This document shows, in pieces, positions 33,149 through 33,960 of a DNA stretch of 33,960 nucleotides. The position numbers and the translations under genes were made by a program. The notes beneath the pieces are model-generated. The model made no database searches and had not been told where the DNA came from. It saw only the letters and a program-made list of their open reading frames with translations. Source of the stretch: Thermoproteota archaeon (lineage in GTDB: Archaea; Korarchaeota; Korarchaeia; Korarchaeales; Korarchaeaceae); NCBI GenBank assembly GCA_027491785.1, contig JAOZGJ010000032.1, positions 1 to 33,960 on the forward strand, written 5' to 3'. Each line of letters opens with the position of its first letter. Position 1 is the first letter of the stretch.

Positions 33149-33227
33149 TGAGTTACGTAAAGTGTGAAACAAGTATGGGCTAAATGACTAAGTCCAACGA
33201 GGAAATCTACGGGGAACAAATGATGCA

Positions 33228-33262
33228 GAAAAAGAAAGAAAAGAAAGGGGAGAAAGGTCGTT
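33228..33262 (-). terminator. Polypyrimidine terminator of the S-layer gene
   Basis: Right after the S-layer stop codon the minus strand is almost pure C and T, ending in repeated T-runs (CCCCTTTCTTTTCTTTCTTTTTC). Such T-rich tracts act as intrinsic terminators in archaea. A strong stop is expected after a very highly expressed gene. Confidence 0.55.
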
Positions 33263-33960
33263 TCAGCTGCTGGGTAGCCCGACAGGAACTACCAGCACAG
33301 GTGATACAGATACCCTCGTCGGTACGGTTGTTGGTCTTATTCCTATTACTATGACAGCAGGAGCGTGGTCCTTGTCCATGCCAGCCTGGTAGAAGGTCTG
33401 TATCGTGGTGTTAGCGAGCTTGGTCGGGTCGGACAGAGCTATGCTGGCAGCGAGTGTGCCGTATCTGTCAGTACCAGCCACCACGAGCACGAGCTTATCT
33501 TTATTCCATGGGTTGCTCTTTGCATACTGTATCACACCGAGACCGTTTCCACCCTCTACCTTGTAGACGTATGAGGTATCGATTGTCGGATCTATCAGCT
33601 TGATTGCGTAGCTTAGGTTGATGTCCCTCTCACCTGGAGCACCCTGTGGGTTGTAGAGCCAGGTGGTCTTACCATCGGTCTTGTAGAGTATGTACAGGTT
33701 GCCAGTCTCGTTAAGGTAGTTCACGAGCGTGTTGACCAGAGGTCCGCCCACGAGTATGAGGTTCTTGTCCATCACATCCTCGCTGAGGTTCTTACCATCG
33801 AAGACCCAGCTGTCCATGTAGGCTATCGGGGCCCTTATGAAGCTGAACACTTCCTCTGGGTTGGTGAAGTTGAAGTACAGATCCTTGTAGCCAGCAGGCG
33901 TGTGATCCTCGAATACCGTCTTTCCTTCGGGCGTTGTCACGGGCACGAGCTCGGTTGCTC
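33263..33960 (-). CDS. S-layer protein, C-terminal part (gene runs off the window)
   Basis: The frame is open to the window edge, so this is the last 232 or so codons of a longer gene. Sequence such as KNLILVGGPLVNTLVNYLNETGNLYILYK followed by NPWNKDKLVLVVAGTDRYGTLAAS is characteristic of archaeal S-layer proteins of the Thermococcus/Archaeoglobus type. The end (RVSVSPVLVVPVGLPSS) lacks a membrane helix, so anchoring must come from elsewhere, perhaps from the neighbouring anchored proteins. GC content is visibly higher than in the neighbours and codon use is narrow, as for a very abundant protein. A polypyrimidine terminator follows. Confidence 0.85.
   Translation of the reverse strand, partial: ATELVPVTTPEGKTVFEDHTPAGYKDLYFNFTNPEEVFSFIRAPIAYMDSWVFDGKNLSEDVMDKNLILVGGPLVNTLVNYLNETGNLYILYKTDGKTTWLYNPQGAPGERDINLSYAIKLIDPTIDTSYVYKVEGGNGLGVIQYAKSNPWNKDKLVLVVAGTDRYGTLAASIALSDPTKLANTTIQTFYQAGMDKDHAPAVIVIGIRPTTVPTRVSVSPVLVVPVGLPSS

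Noticed and set aside
1-33960. CRISPR arrays, insertion sequences, integrase or prophage genes
   Set aside because: No regularly spaced repeats, transposase motifs or phage genes were seen on either strand.

Overview
This window is archaeal chromosome. The evidence is an archaeal-type ribosomal protein cluster (eL14, eL34, eL19, eL32, eS4 and archaeal uS5/uL18), SecY with a DUF106/EMC3-like insertase, archaeal-type AlaRS, an acidic-tailed L12 stalk protein, a GTPBP1-type GTPase, an XPB-like helicase, TATA-box promoters just ahead of many genes, and an S-layer protein. Moderate GC, two- and three-nucleotide purine-rich Shine-Dalgarno sites (GAGGTGAT type), many TTG/GTG starts and probable leaderless genes suggest a thermophile of the TACK group. 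A korarchaeote is my best guess, made from general gene content and not from any search.

Layout. (1) Positions 1-9276, minus strand: the distal two thirds of the S10/spc ribosomal supercluster, read L14-L24-S4e-L5-S14-S8-L6-L32e-L19e-L18-S5-L30-L15-SecY-DUF106, then an AT-rich break with a likely terminator and a new promoter, then L34e-L14e. S14 (54 codons) was found by reading the gap between L5 and S8. The cluster begins at L14 with its own TATA box; S17 is not upstream. The usual adk and cmk neighbours are missing. (2) 9381-12745: a cysteine-rich unknown protein (minus), a three-gene membrane transport operon (TauE/SafE, DUF1634-like, MFS; plus) and a convergent bacterial-type adenylate kinase. 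(3) 12836-18007: M20 peptidase, a COG3357 HTH/zinc-ribbon regulator diverging from an MTHFS-like protein, an Lrp/AsnC regulator, and FeoB/FeoA ferrous iron uptake. (4) 18036-24198: an XPB-like helicase coupled to a GTPBP1-like GTPase, diverging from a glyoxylate reductase-type dehydrogenase; then MtnA and a DUF434-type protein. (5) 24234-27316: AlaRS and ribosomal L12, head of the run L12-alaS-DUF434-mtnA. (6) 27362-33960: a cell-envelope locus on the minus strand. It holds an S-layer protein (cut by the window edge), an 802-aa surface protein with an alpha-toroid plus beta-sandwich repeats, a small membrane-anchored partner, a 415-nt region with decayed-looking reading frames, a tRNA-Arg(TCT) on the plus strand, and a second 730-aa beta-sandwich surface protein.

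Most of the window is housekeeping. The part most likely to hold something undescribed is the envelope locus: two large secreted proteins with the same unusual end (one membrane helix and a short arginine-rich cytoplasmic tail) flank a small anchored partner, next to the S-layer gene. No CRISPR array, insertion sequence, rRNA or prophage gene was seen.
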